Assembly: GCA_013407085.1 (NCBI GenBank)
Contig: JACCGJ010010158.1
Coordinates: 87,466-151,465, forward strand
DNA: 64,000 nucleotides
Source of the DNA: Atriophallophorus winterbourni
Lineage: Eukaryota; Platyhelminthes; Trematoda; Plagiorchiida; Microphallidae
Direction of reading: 5' to 3'
A program made the translations under genes and the position numbers. A model generated the notes under the pieces. It saw only the letters and a list, made by a program, of their open reading frames with translations. It was not told the origin of the DNA and did not search any database. Of this stretch, positions 44,500 to 56,845 are shown piece by piece (the first letter of the stretch is position 1; each line of letters starts with the position of its first letter).

Positions 44500-45205
44500 T
44501 GCGGTGCATGAAGAAAGTGCACGCAAATGTAAACTCTCGTTGATGTCGATGGCTTCAAGCTCTCAAAATGTGTGTGAGTACACATAACCGAACCATGCGG
44601 TCGTCACTTCCTCACAATCTCAAACAGTGCCAAGTAAATCACATTCAAATTAGCTTAAACAAAGCTATCTGAGAAAACGCAGACACGGCTCTCAGCTGCT
44701 GAACTTAAAACACACTGGCACTGTAAATATGCCTTCGATCGACAGAGTAATGTTTATTGCTGTGAATAATGCAGGACTATAGGCACCTTTCGAATTGGTA
44801 GGTTTATTTTTTTGCAATATACTCAGTTCCGACGAACGTGCACTTGAAGTCTAACTTGGGATGTAGTATGTAATGTATGAAAAAATCAGATACTGACTTC
44901 GGCTGCTGAATGGAGATCAAGCAAGAAGTGTGCAAATGCCTTCAATCGGATAAGTACTGTCGTTAATCATGAGCACTGCGTGAGAAATTGCTTATCTTGA
45001 ATTGGAAGGTTTATTTATGCTCATCAGATGTTTGTCCATGTTTGACATCTATCGAACGATATTACCGATTCCAGGTTCGTTGTATTAAAAATGAAATTAT
45101 TGCTCAAAGTTTATTTCGTCTCTTTGTTGTCACCAATTGATTTTTATCTTTTGAATAATGATAGGTTAACGTTAGCATGTAACGAACTATTATCTGATGC
45201 CTGAT
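44500..45205 (+). repeat. Orphan Kunitz upstream block
   Basis: Aligns with 58440-59270, the region upstream of the intact Kunitz gene at 59325. It contains two related cysteine-bearing modules (around 44700-44790: HWHCKYAFDRQSNVYCCE; around 44910-45000: KKCANAFNRISTVVNHEHCV) and a promoter-like GTTAACGTT at 45165-45173. The expected Kunitz exons are absent: an RTE-like fragment begins at 45206. Confidence 0.6.
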
Positions 45206-45568
45206 CTAATAGAATAAAGAATGCTTGGATTTTGCTGAGTTTATTACGAGGCCTACTTTTGCAGCAGTGCTACTAATGCGATATAAAGTCCTTTGCAGCA
45301 TTTCGACATTTTCGCCGAAAACAACTGTATCATTGGCGTAATTGAGATCGGCTATACCGAGATAGGTTAAAATGTGATCCCCTTGATAGTCTTTTTTTTC
45401 TACTACATAATTTAAAAGGAAAGATGATAATGGGCATTCTTGCATGACTACTGTGTGCAAATATATTTCGCGAGATTCTTCACTATAAAAGCAAACCAAA
45501 TATATTGAAGAGTTGCAATAGACTCTAATAAGACTAACGAGATTCAGGTGAACACCATAAAATAACAC
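45206..45568 (-). pseudogene. RTE-like RT palm fragment
   Basis: Minus strand: GIADLNYANDTVVFGENVEM, LQRTLYRISSTAAKVGLVIN and SAKSKH. This is RT motif C (YADD, here YAND) followed by the VGLxINxxK segment typical of RTE-like elements. It lies exactly where the Kunitz gene of this unit should start. Confidence 0.65.
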
Positions 45569-46083
45569 GATTTACTAAGTTGACATCGTCGCGGTAATCA
45601 ATAAAATAATCTATCGTTTGATGTTGGTAGCGTGCATAGTTATTCTTAATCCTGCGAAAGGTGAATATTCGTTCTATGCCTCACACTCTGGTGCGAATAC
45701 CCACTCGGTTGATTCTAGTTTTCAGATTTTGTGCAGAAGAAAACCGAACACCTGAATATTACTACAAACGCAGGCTCGAGGAGCAAATGCAGCTTATTAT
45801 GAACACTTATATATAACAGGTTTTAGACTAGATGCTGAAGCCTGGACATCATGAATCGATAAGTATATTTGCTTCTGGAGCATCTGGAGTCTTCAAGCTT
45901 GCAATGATTTCCGAAACACGCCATACGTCGAATATGCAAAAAGACTCATCTAAACAATGCTTACACTGAGAAGAATATGAGGCGATCTTTTTGGTGCATA
46001 GTGGTACCCCTCCCATCTACTGATGGTGAAGATAAATGTCCATTGGGTTTTTTCTCGCATTTAGCCCTCCCATACTGGCACAG

Positions 46084-46302
46084 CTACGGAGGGGAGGAAC
46101 TGAGTACCATAGCTGTTTTTACACGCTGTCTTTTCCGGGTTATATATTCCCCTTTGGATCCCGAGTAACCATACTCAATGTAGCAGTGATTTACTATACC
46201 TTTCCACGTGGGGAGTTGTTTATCGCAATCGGTCAATGGGCATTTGTATATATTTGTTATTTCCTCCGGTTTAGTGGTCTTGCTAGATTCATTGTAACTC
46301 AA
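46084..46302 (-). pseudogene. C2H2-like zinc finger at the end of the RTE-like ORF
   Basis: NIYKCPLTDCDKQLPTWKGI followed by VNHCYIEYG. The Cys-x4-Cys ... His-x-Cys arrangement resembles a C2H2 finger at the extreme C-terminus of some non-LTR polyproteins. Whether it belongs to the same ORF as 46588-47223 depends on the broken frame between 46302 and 46588. Confidence 0.45.
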
Positions 46303-46587
46303 TAAATAATTCGGGTGGCACTGTTTAGGATGTCGTTCACGCCAACCCTGTGTTTTATACGCTTTGTTGCAATTTGCAACTGGACATCGCTAAGCGCCAT
46401 TTCCATCCGTAGTTGTTTGGTTGTCTGTATTATGTACTGTTCTCACGTGCCTGTTCAGCTCTTTTGTTTCACCGAACTTTTGTTCGCAATTCTCTATCGT
46501 GCATTGAATACGTCGTGCACGTTCTCCGAGTAATTTCGGTCTACAAGCAGTGGAACTTTTGGTTTTTACTTTTGTAGGATTTGTAGT

Positions 46588-47223
46588 CTAATCGCTATCA
46601 CCGAATCTTTCTTGTGCGTCGGTGTATAGTTGGCGCATCCAATCTTTTGTATGCGCCGGTTTGCATTTTCCTTTCCTAACCATTTCACTTCGGACTATTT
46701 TAACAGCTATGTTCGAGTCACTAGCGTGTATAGATGCGAATAAGTTAAGTCTCCGTGCTCGTAAGAGAATGACGATGGAGGGAAATTTTACCATTTTCGG
46801 CGAGTCAAGCGCTTTGATTTCACGTCGACTGTTGCAGCCGACTATCATTCTTCGCGCTGTGTTTAGTGGGCTTTCGATTTTATCGCAAATCTCAGCCGTT
46901 AGGACAACAGTATTCAGTCCGTACAATTGAAACGGGATAATAAATTTGTTAATTAACTGTGCTTCAGTTTTGGTCCTGATTCCGTTTGCCCGCAGCAAGG
47001 GTCTGAGCGTTGTCAGTGCTCGCCTCGCTCTGGCAATATTTGCTCGGACTGTACATGTAGTATCCCCTCTGGCATCAATTGTTGATCCAGTGTACACAAA
47101 TGTTTGCACTTTTTCAATTTCATGTCCATTCATTAGTACCTTCTCATCACTTATTCGGTTTTGTGGGGCAATTTCCATCCATTTTGTCTTTTTTAGTGAT
47201 AACGAAATTTTGTGTCGTTCCAC
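46588..47223 (-). pseudogene. RTE-like RT post-palm region
   Basis: 211 open codons: ISLSLKKTKWMEI, MNGHEIEKVQTFVYTGSTID, ARARRALTTLRPLLRANGI, LINKFIIPFQLYGLNTVVLT and KDWMRQLYTDAQERFG. The F-x-YxGS-I-x5-G pattern and the ...LLYG... region place it after the RT palm of an RTE-type element. Just upstream on the minus strand (about 47310-47240) IEYADDLCLI gives the catalytic palm, separated by one stop. Confidence 0.7.
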
Positions 47224-47593
47224 TTACATACTAAGTTCTTTTAGCATTGTTTCTGACTCCACCGTGGATTTACAAATTAGACATAGGTCATCAGCATACT
47301 CAATGTGAATTAATGTCCATTCGCATACATCCGTGAGCAAAGACGATTACAATTGTGTTTCCCGTGTCCTTTGCCTTTTGGATCACGGTCCTAAGGCTGG
47401 GTATCGCTTGCTCTGTTTAGCGTTTTTCGCGAAACACAAATTGCGTATCTCTGAGTGTTATATTTTCTCTTTTCAATCTAATACACGTTATCGAGGCGTA
47501 TAGCTTCCCGAAGGTAACCAGTAAGAAGATACTTCTGTAATTGTTCGGATCTCTGCAAGACCCTTTTCGTTTGTATAGACTGACTACCTCTGC

Positions 47594-47887
47594 CTATTTC
47601 CACCCACTTGGTATTGGAGGGATGCCAGCCCAACATTCGTTAAACAGTCGCAGGAGTGGGGTCGCTATAACTGTCCCTCCTGCTTTAAGCAGCTCCGACG
47701 TTATACCATTTCTGCCGGGCGCTTTATTCGCTTTCATCAGTTTAAGAGATATTCCGAGATCCTTAGGAACAAGCGGGCACTCTCTGTCGCCAGTACATAG
47801 CAGCTCTACTATGTCATTCTCTCGAGCTTTAAAAAGCTTCACGTAATGATCAGCCAGGGTATTTCGGGGTAATAATTTGTCATTCAC
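47594..47887 (-). pseudogene. RTE-like RT N-terminal part
   Basis: 97 open codons including LADHYVKLF, SLKLMKANKAPGRNGI, TSELLKAGG, PLLRLFNECW and PPIPSGWK. The KAPGxDGI-x-ELLKAGG motif marks the fingers of RTE-type RT. Confidence 0.7.
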
Positions 47888-48639
47888 AGGGATTTTAGGC
47901 CTTCCGATGATAGCTTGCTTCGCTCTTTCAGTTCATTAAAGCCTGCTTGTATATCATTAAATTCTATCTACCTCTGTGCTGCTTCGCGAGCACGTTCTAT
48001 ATATACCTGCTTAGATTCTATGACCATTCTTTTATCTTCTTTATGTTTCGTTTTCCAGGCCTCATGATCTTCTGGCTGCTGAGTTTGCAAACATTACTTT
48101 CTTGCCATCTTTTTGTCTGAGATGGCTTTTTAGATCTAATCAGATGCTACAGCCCACCACGGTTCGTTTCCTGCATGTGTTTGCGTTAATGCTTTGGCAG
48201 CCCTTTTTTATTCCCACGACTATTTCATCGTATGTGTTGCTTTCTGATATGAATTTTCGCATTTTCATTTGAAAAATTTTCGGATTGTGATTGATATATC
48301 TGGCGGTTTCATAACGTTTCCAGTGATCATATTTGTGTTTCACTGGTTTGTGTTTCCTGGAGTATAAGCAAATCGGAGCAATTCTTACATGGTCAGTATT
48401 TGGCAATGGTCCGAGTTAGCATCAGCTAGTCGGCTTGCCCTCACATCACGCGTTTTATTAGTACCTCCGCTAAATGTGAGAATATAATCCAGCACTGCTC
48501 CCGCAGAGGTCCTGGGGTGGTACCATGTGTACATGCGTCTTCGAGGTTTTCCATAGAAATTGATCTCAATCCGTAGGCCGAAAGTCTCACACCTTGTATA
48601 AATTATTCCAAATATGAAGTTCTAGTAGCGCCAGAGGTC

Positions 48640-49260
48640 ATGATTTCTTGTTTAAAATAACACATTTCAAACGGAACTGCAACAGTCAATTTTATTCGGT
48701 GCGTGTTTATTTTTATGAATTACCTAACTGCCAATTTGCCAAACTCACAAAGCAGTTACTCACACGGATAATTAACAATGGAGTACGCTTTACAAACGTG
48801 GTTTCATGGTTACAGAATGACATGGCCTTGATGTAATGAGTTGACAACCGCGCTACAAAACTGGTGACCGGACTAAAAAGGAGAGGGAGGATTGCAAATT
48901 AAGAACTGATTTTTCGCACCGACGTGTAAGGAGTGACGTAATCCTGTTGTTCAACATACTGCTCTCAATGAAATTCACCCTCAAACACTTGTGTAATCGG
49001 CAAGAAGCACGTCGTATCTTATTTCATAAATATACGTTAACCGTTATAAACAATAGATCAACTCCTTGATGGTTTACTCGTTTCATACGGAATTCTCTGC
49101 TCTATCATATCATTTGTGTATCAAGCGTGAACATATTCTTATATGAACTTGACAGGTATATGCTGACCAAATACAACCTCGCACATCAATACATCAGAGA
49201 CCTTCCTTTCATTCTATGCATACATGATATTTTTTCAATCTAATCACGACACATTTTTTG
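48640..49260 (+). mobile_element. CR1-like ORF2 tail fragments
   Basis: Plus strand 48640-48730 shows RNCNSQFYSVRVYFYELPN, the SNCRRFFFAVRVCFLWNSLP tail, and 48790-49200 shows SWLQNDMAL, NRATKLVTGL, YRRL..., LKHLCNRQEARR and YELDRYMLTKYNLAHQY. Two pieces of the same tail in the wrong order indicate two overlapping insertions or a rearrangement. Confidence 0.55.
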
Positions 49261-49489
49261 CATTTTGGACCACCAAACCATGAATTATCTTCATTTATCA
49301 ATCAGCTCACCCATTAATACGATTAAGTACGCTGAATTTTGATTATATCAGAAGACGTTCAATAAATTTGAATAGAAGTTCATTGCACACATGCTACATA
49401 TCTGCAAACATATCTCTCTCCGTAATAAAGGTTGTCGAAAATTTGAGCCTACACAAACAGCGCATAATCTTCATGTGTGAGTTTTTGTA

Positions 49490-51574
49490 TGTCACAATTT
49501 TTCGTAAGTCTTTGGATTCGATGACGCTCAGATTAAGTCTGTTTAGATGGAATTATATTTTCAATGTGTCTCACAGTAACGTATTTAGTTGTTTACGATG
49601 AATTTCCATATTTTCAACTTACAACCTAACCCATTACCTCCCATAACAGTTCTCATAAGTACAATTTCAATATATTCAAGCTTGTATGTCAATTAATTTG
49701 AGGCGATTTTCTAAAATCTCATGTGCATATCAGAGACATATGCCTAATAGATATAGCGTATATACAGACAGATGATTAAGAAATCTGTTATTTTTAGGTG
49801 ATCACTTATGAGATCGCCGGGAGGTAATGGGTTGAACAATGCGGAAGATTTACTCTCCGTAATTATATATAGAGATTAAAAAACAAGTATAAGAGAAATG
49901 AAAATAATCTGATGAAAATTAACTGCTGCAGTTGGATGCGTAAACCGTCCGATATTGAATCCGGTTAGGTTAACATCTATACATCAACCAATTTGGATAT
50001 GCAGCAAAAAGGTGGATATTTCGATTCTAGCTAATCTGATTAACGCGAGACACCGAAAATTACCTCAGGATGCGTTCTCGATCGCTTACACGGTTTCTCA
50101 CAAAGTATCAAACAAATTTGTCTGGAAAACCATTCCAATAAAAGTCCTCGTATGAAATCTATCTGTACAAAAGTAAATTATTTATGATTTTGCATTGCCC
50201 TGACAAACATACATATCAACCAATCCATTTTAACTCATTCTTACAAATGAAGATCTCATGATAGGATCTGTTTCATTCACAGCTCCAATCGGATTGAGTG
50301 ATCATGTTGTGATGACGTTTGATAACATTTATCAATACGGACCCTGTAGTAAATACTAAACGAACGTGTACAACCATGAACTATGACTTGCTTCGCGCTT
50401 CGATGAAATTTCCATGTAGCCCAATCAGCTAAGAAAATCTGGGATACATTGTACAGCCAACTTCGTATCTTCATTGATTCATCACTGAACAAAAAATGAT
50501 AAGCAGGAAACAGTGTTCAAAAAGCCTCTCAGAAACAGTACTCGGAAATGTATGTGTAAGCGTGACAGGGCCTGGTACAAATTTTGGGACGATCCGCCTA
50601 TGCTAACTTGGTGCAACTACAACTTATGGCGAAATACGTGTGTATTTTTCATTCTAAATGATAGAAAACAATACCAAATCACTTCAGGCAAAAAATGTTA
50701 TGAATCCCAAAGCATTGTACATGCACATCAACGACCTCCGGATTGTTATAATGAGAATTCTACCACTGGCCTCTGCTACTGGCTTAGTTACATTATTTAA
50801 AGTTTTTGCAAGAGTCTTTCGACACAAATTTGGTTCAGTAATTTCAAAAATGTAGAAACATGGACAGTCTCCAAAGCCTGATAGCTGCAGCCCGCCAATT
50901 GTCCACGGAATGCAATTTCTCCCAATCGTTCTTCAAACAAAATTATTGACGATGAAGAAAACAGGTTCACGCGGTATAGATAATATGCACTCAAACCTTT
51001 TGTATAACCTATTTTGCGAATTGGAAATACCGACGTATGACGTATTCGCGATAATGGTCGATCAGATCTTTGTGCCAGAAACTTAGAAAATTGTCCCCAT
51101 TAGTCCCATCTTCAAGAGTGACGAGAAATACAATCAGTTAAAATAAGGGCCGATAGTTTTATTACAGTGCTACAAAAATTAATGGAGTCCATCATAGACG
51201 ATGAATTGCGCATCCCATTTAAATTAGTAAATTAATCACAGAAGCACAGAATGTATTCAGGAATAAACGATCTTATTTAAGCAATTGAGATGAACAACAA
51301 AAGCTTGGTCTGAGCTACTGGACGTGATTCATATGGATTTCCTAAAAGATTTTTGATCGTGTCAATAACGAAGTACTTTCGTCAAAACTACTCAGCTACG
51401 GCGTATATTTTAAATTCTATGTCTGGATTAAAGAATAGTTTATATCCCGTGAGACGTATGTGAGACTCACAAAATGAACTATCCAAATTGATTAAAGTTG
51501 CCCATGTTTATCCCACAAGGATCAGTCCTCGGACTGCTTTTGTTTGACATGCAGAACGTGCAACGGGTTCTGAG
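49490..51574 (+). mobile_element. Family C non-LTR element, interrupted in RT
   Basis: Plus-strand homologue of 6798-8800. Parts: endonuclease-like 49950-50160 (ILANLINARHRKLPQD), GLSDHVVMTF near 50292, a linker with RDRAWYKFWDDPPM (50570-50620), RT motif A region (VIHMDFLKDF near 51330), and PQGSVLGLLLFDM (motif B) at about 51510-51555. At 51574 it stops abruptly where an opposite-strand element begins, so it was cut by that insertion. Confidence 0.6.
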
Positions 51575-52550
51575 GATTCAAGATTAAAGTTTTATGGTTG
51601 AAAAAGCAATTAACTTTACAATAACCATAGAGTCGAACTATAGGTACAAATATATATATATATATATATATGTACCTATAGTTCGACTCTATGGTTATTG
51701 TAAAGTTAATAACTTAAATAAAAATCAATGGGACGAAGATATTTTAATAATTATTCAGGGCAAAATTTGGATTAGCTCTCATATAATCGTAAAGTTTCGA
51801 TTTGAATATAGATATAATGATTGAGCTTACCAAATCTTTGTGCGAGCGTACTTAACTTCATTCGTCTGTGTCGCTCGGCGAATGGCGAATTTTCGCGTTC
51901 ATTATAAAGCTTAAAGGATCTCTGATATTTGGCATCCCGAATAAAAATGTCTTTTTGGAACCATGGTGTCCAGGCTTGTGAATCATATTCTAGAATTGGG
52001 TGTGCATATTTGTTCATCATGAGAGGAAAACACCCAGTGGAAAAACTTCAAATATCCGCCGTAAAATATCGACCAGCCAAGACGCGCTTTTGTAAACGGA
52101 TGGTATTGTAGACCATTCATCAAACTACCCCAAATGCGAACATAAATGTCCTTTTTTTCTAAGGTTTACTCTAGGGTTTGTGGCTGAACTTGTATTCTAT
52201 AGGGAAAGCAAAGTTCACGAATGATCCGAATGATTTTGGACTTCAACATAGTCAATGGAAGTTTATTTTGGGATGACCAGTTGTAAAATTAATTCGAATC
52301 GTTTTGTAGCATGACACAAACATCAGCATAGCTGATTCGCCTACATTCTTTTAGGTCGTCAGCAAACAGAACCATCTAACTATCATTTTGTAATGGCAAA
52401 TCGTTCATATAGATTGGGAACAGTATTGTTCAAGGCATTGATCATTGTGGAAATCCGCTAGTGACATCGATTTTCCTCGATGTGATTTACACCTGGTACT
52501 TGGACAACGAAATTTCACTGAATGCTCTGGAATGCAGAGTATTTTTGCTT
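51575..52550 (-). mobile_element. Non-LTR RT fragment inserted in family C copy
   Basis: Minus strand: IYMNDLPLQND, LFADDLKEC and VCVMLQNDSN (about 52400-52290), YAHPILEYDSQAWTPWFQKD (52020-51960) and a tail toward 51770. Its 3' end at 51575-51600 carries AATCTTGAATCC-like and CATAAAACTT sequence. Its 3' UTR contains the 40-bp hairpin. Confidence 0.6.
51609..51710. repeat. Perfect 40-bp inverted repeat with (TA)n loop
   Basis: Arms 51609-51648 and 51671-51710 are exact reverse complements over 40 bases. The 22-nt spacer is AA followed by ten TA units, itself nearly self-complementary, so the hairpin stem could extend further. The left arm resembles 3' UTR sequence of the neighbouring CR1-like copies (TTAACTTTACAATAACCAT). 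Confidence 0.95.
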
Positions 52551-52559
52551 AACAGCAAG

Positions 52560-53620
52560 TTGAGCAAATAATATTATCTTGGTTGTACTGTTGATAAACC
52601 CTATTTCAGGAAAAAAAGATTCAGGCGTGAATATCCGGTCTGACATAGTCAGCTCAATGCAATATCGACTCGCTGCTAGCGAAGCTTAAATCAACTTGAG
52701 TTTCCTTAGAAGAGTCCTAGGTAAGTTTAACCCAACAATGTGTGCAAATCGATTTAAAACTACATCCGTCCTCATATCCAATATGCTATACAGGCATGGG
52801 ATCCTTGGTTTAAAAAAGAAATTTAGCTATTTGAAACTCCAAAACGCACAGCGACAAAACTCGTCATGGGACTTTCTAATTATCCATTCGAAATAAGACT
52901 TAAAATCTTGAATTTTCATTCGGCTCAATACAGACGGCAACGAGGAGCACTAATATTAGTTTGGACAGTGCCTAATAAAATTATTCATCCTTGTGGTTCT
53001 TTGTTTTATCTGTCCCATTACACACATCTGCGTGGTCACCGATTTAAACTTTATCAACAGCGTAGCAGGTTGAACTGCATTTTCCGTTTGAAATGTGCAA
53101 TTATGGAAGTGTTTATTTACTTACGTGGTACAATCTGGAACCATTGACGTTTTCAACAAATTACTAGATGTCCACATGTTAAAGTGTGTTTTCAAGTTTA
53201 TCAATGTTCTCTAACATAAAATATTCATTTGCATGCTTTTCCAACACACACACTTTACCACTGTTTTGATATTTTTAATACATCCGACACGATTTACAAT
53301 TTTGTTGGTCTTGTGAAGCATACCATTTAACCCGCATATCATCTATGAATAAAACTATGAATAAATAAAAACACTTGCGCCATCTTACAAACGGACTCGA
53401 CTTTGGAAACTTAGGCGTAATAAACCTCTGACCTGCGTGCTTTCTTCCAACACAGATAAGTACAATTGATGTGACATTTGACAACTAGATTATATATCAC
53501 ATATCAGAACAATCACATATCGCAAGGATGTAGCCTACGCATTGTCTAGATCTACCATTATTACAGTCAGTATCAATTCCATGGTCGATCTCTCTAAACT
53601 ATCTTAACATCAGCGACAAG
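52560..53620 (+). mobile_element. Family B non-LTR element, 3' part
   Basis: Plus strand: MQYRLAA region near 52660, LSFLRRVLGKFNPTMCANRF, ISNMLYRHGILGLKKKF, GLSNYPFEIRLKILNFHSAQ and LRGHRFKLYQQRSRLNC, then about 500 bases of 3' sequence. Aligns in opposite orientation with 2620-3500. The shorter R3 blocks in the Kunitz units are pieces of this family. No palm domain left. Confidence 0.6.
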
Positions 53621-53735
53621 ACAAATATTTCCTGAAAAATCTGTCGAGGTCCATTTTGCAACCAAAAGTCTGTCTTTCGACGAAACACGCGATACTATCG
53701 TTTGTGACATCACGATAGGTACATCACGACCGGTT

Positions 53736-54711
53736 GTGTCACCAGCTTATTCAAGAGTCACTTTTTATTATATGCTTAACATGTCACACTCTGTTTTTTG
53801 CGTCACCTATTGGCTAATTTCGGAGCGTTTTCTATCGCCGGACGTTAAACAAAAGTCAAGAAAAATGGCAAAATTTCGTATTTTTTGCCAATATACCAAG
53901 GTTCATCGATACAAACAGAACCCTATTCATTCTCATGATGATATAAGTACTCATTTTATTCACGTTTATATTGACATCGTCGAGCCGTCACTGCCATCAA
54001 ACGGATACAATATCTGTTGACATGTGTAGATAGCTATACTGGTTGATTTGTAGCAGCTCCACTTTGAGAGATAACATTTGAGACTGTTGTGAATAAGCAT
54101 TATGTTACACTGGCAGTGGTGGCCGCAGATAAAGGAATGTCAATCGGGTGTCAGCTCTTTTGAACACATTCCCATCTTCTAGGCACGAAGAGGATTCGAA
54201 CAACTACATATCCTACCGAAGCAAATTTTAATTATTGAAAAGATGCATAGTCATCTCAAAGCTTCATTGATGGCTCAACCAGACAATTCGTATTGAACCG
54301 AGCACTTACCACATATTTTCTGAACTAAGTGTACTTCCTTTATGCTGGATTTAGGTTGCTCTTTCCAAAGCACGTCTATGGAACTGCCCTCGAACTCCGC
54401 GTTGAGCACCTACACAGCGCGCCGGATATCAAATACATAAATCCTGCCGATTTTGTAGACAGACTGCGTTCAGCAATGAAGTCTGCACAGCCTAACTCAA
54501 CGCATAAGCATACCCGTGATACCTATGTGACAGTGAATCTTTCCTTTTTTCACATGTATCGGCTCGAGTAGATAGTGTACGCAAACTGTTGCAATCATCA
54601 CACGACGCCCCACTTGTAGGATCTACATTTCACGTTATCAAAATCCGGAAAACGGAAAAAGTCTCCCTCGACAGACTAAAACCAGTATATATAGAATTCA
54701 AAGTGGCTGGA
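53736..54711 (+). pseudogene. Gypsy integrase relic (second family)
   Basis: Plus strand: FCQYTKVHRYK, FIHVYIDIVEPSLPSNGYNI (first Asp), ADKGMSIGCQLF (second Asp region), HLKASLMAQPDN, then FPKHVYGTALELR, INPADFVDRLRSAMKSAQPN, and VRKLLQSSHDAPLV with KTEKVSLDRLKPVYIEF. These follow the order of core, 'LVYG' segment and C-terminal domain of Boudicca-like schistosome Gypsy integrases. Stops and small indels are frequent and the Glu region is lost. Differs from the integrase at 18411-19453, so two Gypsy families left remains here. Confidence 0.75.
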
Positions 54712-55119
54712 GAGATAAAATGAACCAAATTCTGTAGGTGTAAAACTTCATATAAAAGACCTTGAATGATTAACCTACATCTAACATATGGAACCGATTC
54801 ACCGTAATTGTTTGATGTTTTCATTGATATTGAAATTCCAAACATTCTGTAACGAATAAACACCATCTACCTACAGACATATTCGATACACTATAACCTC
54901 TCAAATTAGTAAAAGACCGTATTTTCACATTTTCATCTATTCCTCCCCTGAACTCTGCAAAGCGAGATTTTCCTATCGTTAACTAAACGGGTGCCTTTCT
55001 AGGCCTCCGAGTCGGCTTTTCATTGGTAAACAATGTGTGAACTCGGCGTTCAATAGATAATCTTGTCTGCATAAAATAGGTGAAGGACTACATAAATTTA
55101 GGATGAAGCCGATTTCTAA
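54712..55119. other. No gene recognised
   Basis: About 400 bases without motif-bearing frames or repeats assigned. Confidence 0.4.
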
Positions 55120-56763
55120 AACATCCACTAGTGAACGATAGGTAAATCTGTAATCTGAACTCTTGAGCCACGGTCTAATTCGGAATAGAGAGTTAACCAC
55201 AAGAATTGACTGAACACAAAATTGGTTTTATACCCGTACCGAGCAGATATCAAGGTAGAAACATTCAAAGGAGATCCAATGTATTTGATGTCGTTCATGT
55301 AAGGACCCATCGGTCGGTATCTTCCATGAATGTACATATATAAACGAATAGTGTGTCTTTTGTAACAAAACCATTTCCCATTTTGTACAAATAACCAAAG
55401 CAGATCCGGCGCGCTGTCGTAGTAAAATGAATATTTTTAATAGACCAGATTTTAAAAGCTTTTAAGCATTAGTCACTCTGACTAACCACGATATATTCAA
55501 AATTCAGTGGATGCTTCGTAAATGGGAATCATTGGGTTATGGGAAAAACGTATAAAAATAGTTCGAGTAAATGACTGTTTGGAAACAGCAGTAGATGAAA
55601 GCAACGTCATCTACTTTCGAACGATATGCAAAATATTCAAGTCAGTCAAATGAGCCCAGTATTTTGAGTGACTTGAATTATCTGGGTTGACAATATGAGC
55701 CAAGATGAAACCCCGCACATACATATCAGGTGTAGTGTTGAAGGGACGAAATTAACAAAGAGAGGATATTTTTGTCATGCACGTAATAAATAGACTAAAT
55801 AGAATTCGTTTGTGCTATGGGATTCTTGGACTGAGTCTAGAAAGTTTGACATTGTGTGAATGGAAGAATTTAATTTAATTCAATTTAATTCTGATGGCTG
55901 AAAATGTATAAAGCTTTAATTATCCATACGATGCCTAATTCAGCCGAATATAGACGTTACCCAGCAGCACTGATCTTCATTTGCACAGGTTTGTCCTCAA
56001 ATGAACAACCCACGCAGCTAGTTGTACACGTTTCTTAAAAAACGCATCAACGTGGTCATCCGTATAAATTTCACTAACAGCACAGCAGATTGAACGGCTG
56101 CAAATAAACATTTTCTGCCGCCATATGCAACCACGAAACAGATTTTGTAGTCATGTTTAATAATCTCAAACAGCTGGATGCATATTTCGACAAGCATGTT
56201 TTTGCGTTAGATAATAATCGTCAACAATATTTTGATAACTTATTTAAGCATTTAACCCAATGCTTATATTTGGGTACATATTAGGCGTTGCTTTTTGACT
56301 GATATCATCCAGGAGTAAATCTATGAATGATGTTGCACAGAAAACCGATTTTGTATATAAAATCATAAAGGTGTATCTCATGGATTGGATGTAACTTAAT
56401 TCGTGTTCGCCAAAATGACATTCTAGCGTTGTAACATTTCGACATCATGTTAGATGATATCATTATCATAATCTCTTGTAAAGTGTACTTAATCGTCGTG
56501 TTCTCTTGCTTTATACGTTGGCAGTTCGCTTCCTCTCTTTGTGATTGGTACTGTCAATGTCACAAGGCTAAATTTTCGGTTGATCGTCGCTGAATAATAA
56601 CCTTTCTATCAACGGTGTTGATTGAATTATTATACTTCTGTTTTATTTGATTGCATATTCGTCGGCGTGATTTGATAGTTTTATCACGTGATCTATTTAA
56701 TCAATAGCACAGATAACGGTTATATTTTTGTCGTTCCATTAACTATGTATCAAAAAGTTACGG

Positions 56764-56793
56764 GTTAACGCCCAGCACGTAACCAATTATATA
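56764..56793 (+). promoter_or_regulatory. Kunitz-family core promoter
   Basis: GTTAACGCC at 56764-56772 and TATATA at 56788-56793, 82 and 58 bp upstream of the ATG; nearly identical to the promoter of the gene at 14257-14539. Confidence 0.55.
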
Positions 56794-56845
56794 CTCCATT
56801 TAAGTCCTACATGAGACTTGACAAAAAATTCACACTAAGTCCAAA

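Larger units (their letters stand above)
46080..48640 (-). mobile_element. RTE-like retrotransposon relic with C-terminal zinc finger
   Basis: Minus-strand order: endonuclease end (about 48610-48410, RRMYTWYHPRTSAGAVLDYI and NSDHC), RT N-terminal part (47887-47594), palm with IEYADDLCLI (about 47300), post-palm region (47223-46588) and a C2H2-like finger (46302-46084). Frames are broken between the parts. The spacing suggests one element without large deletions. Confidence 0.7.

Noticed and set aside
46946..47308. 120-codon plus-strand frame
   Set aside because: Antisense of the RTE-like RT; its hydrophobic look is accidental.
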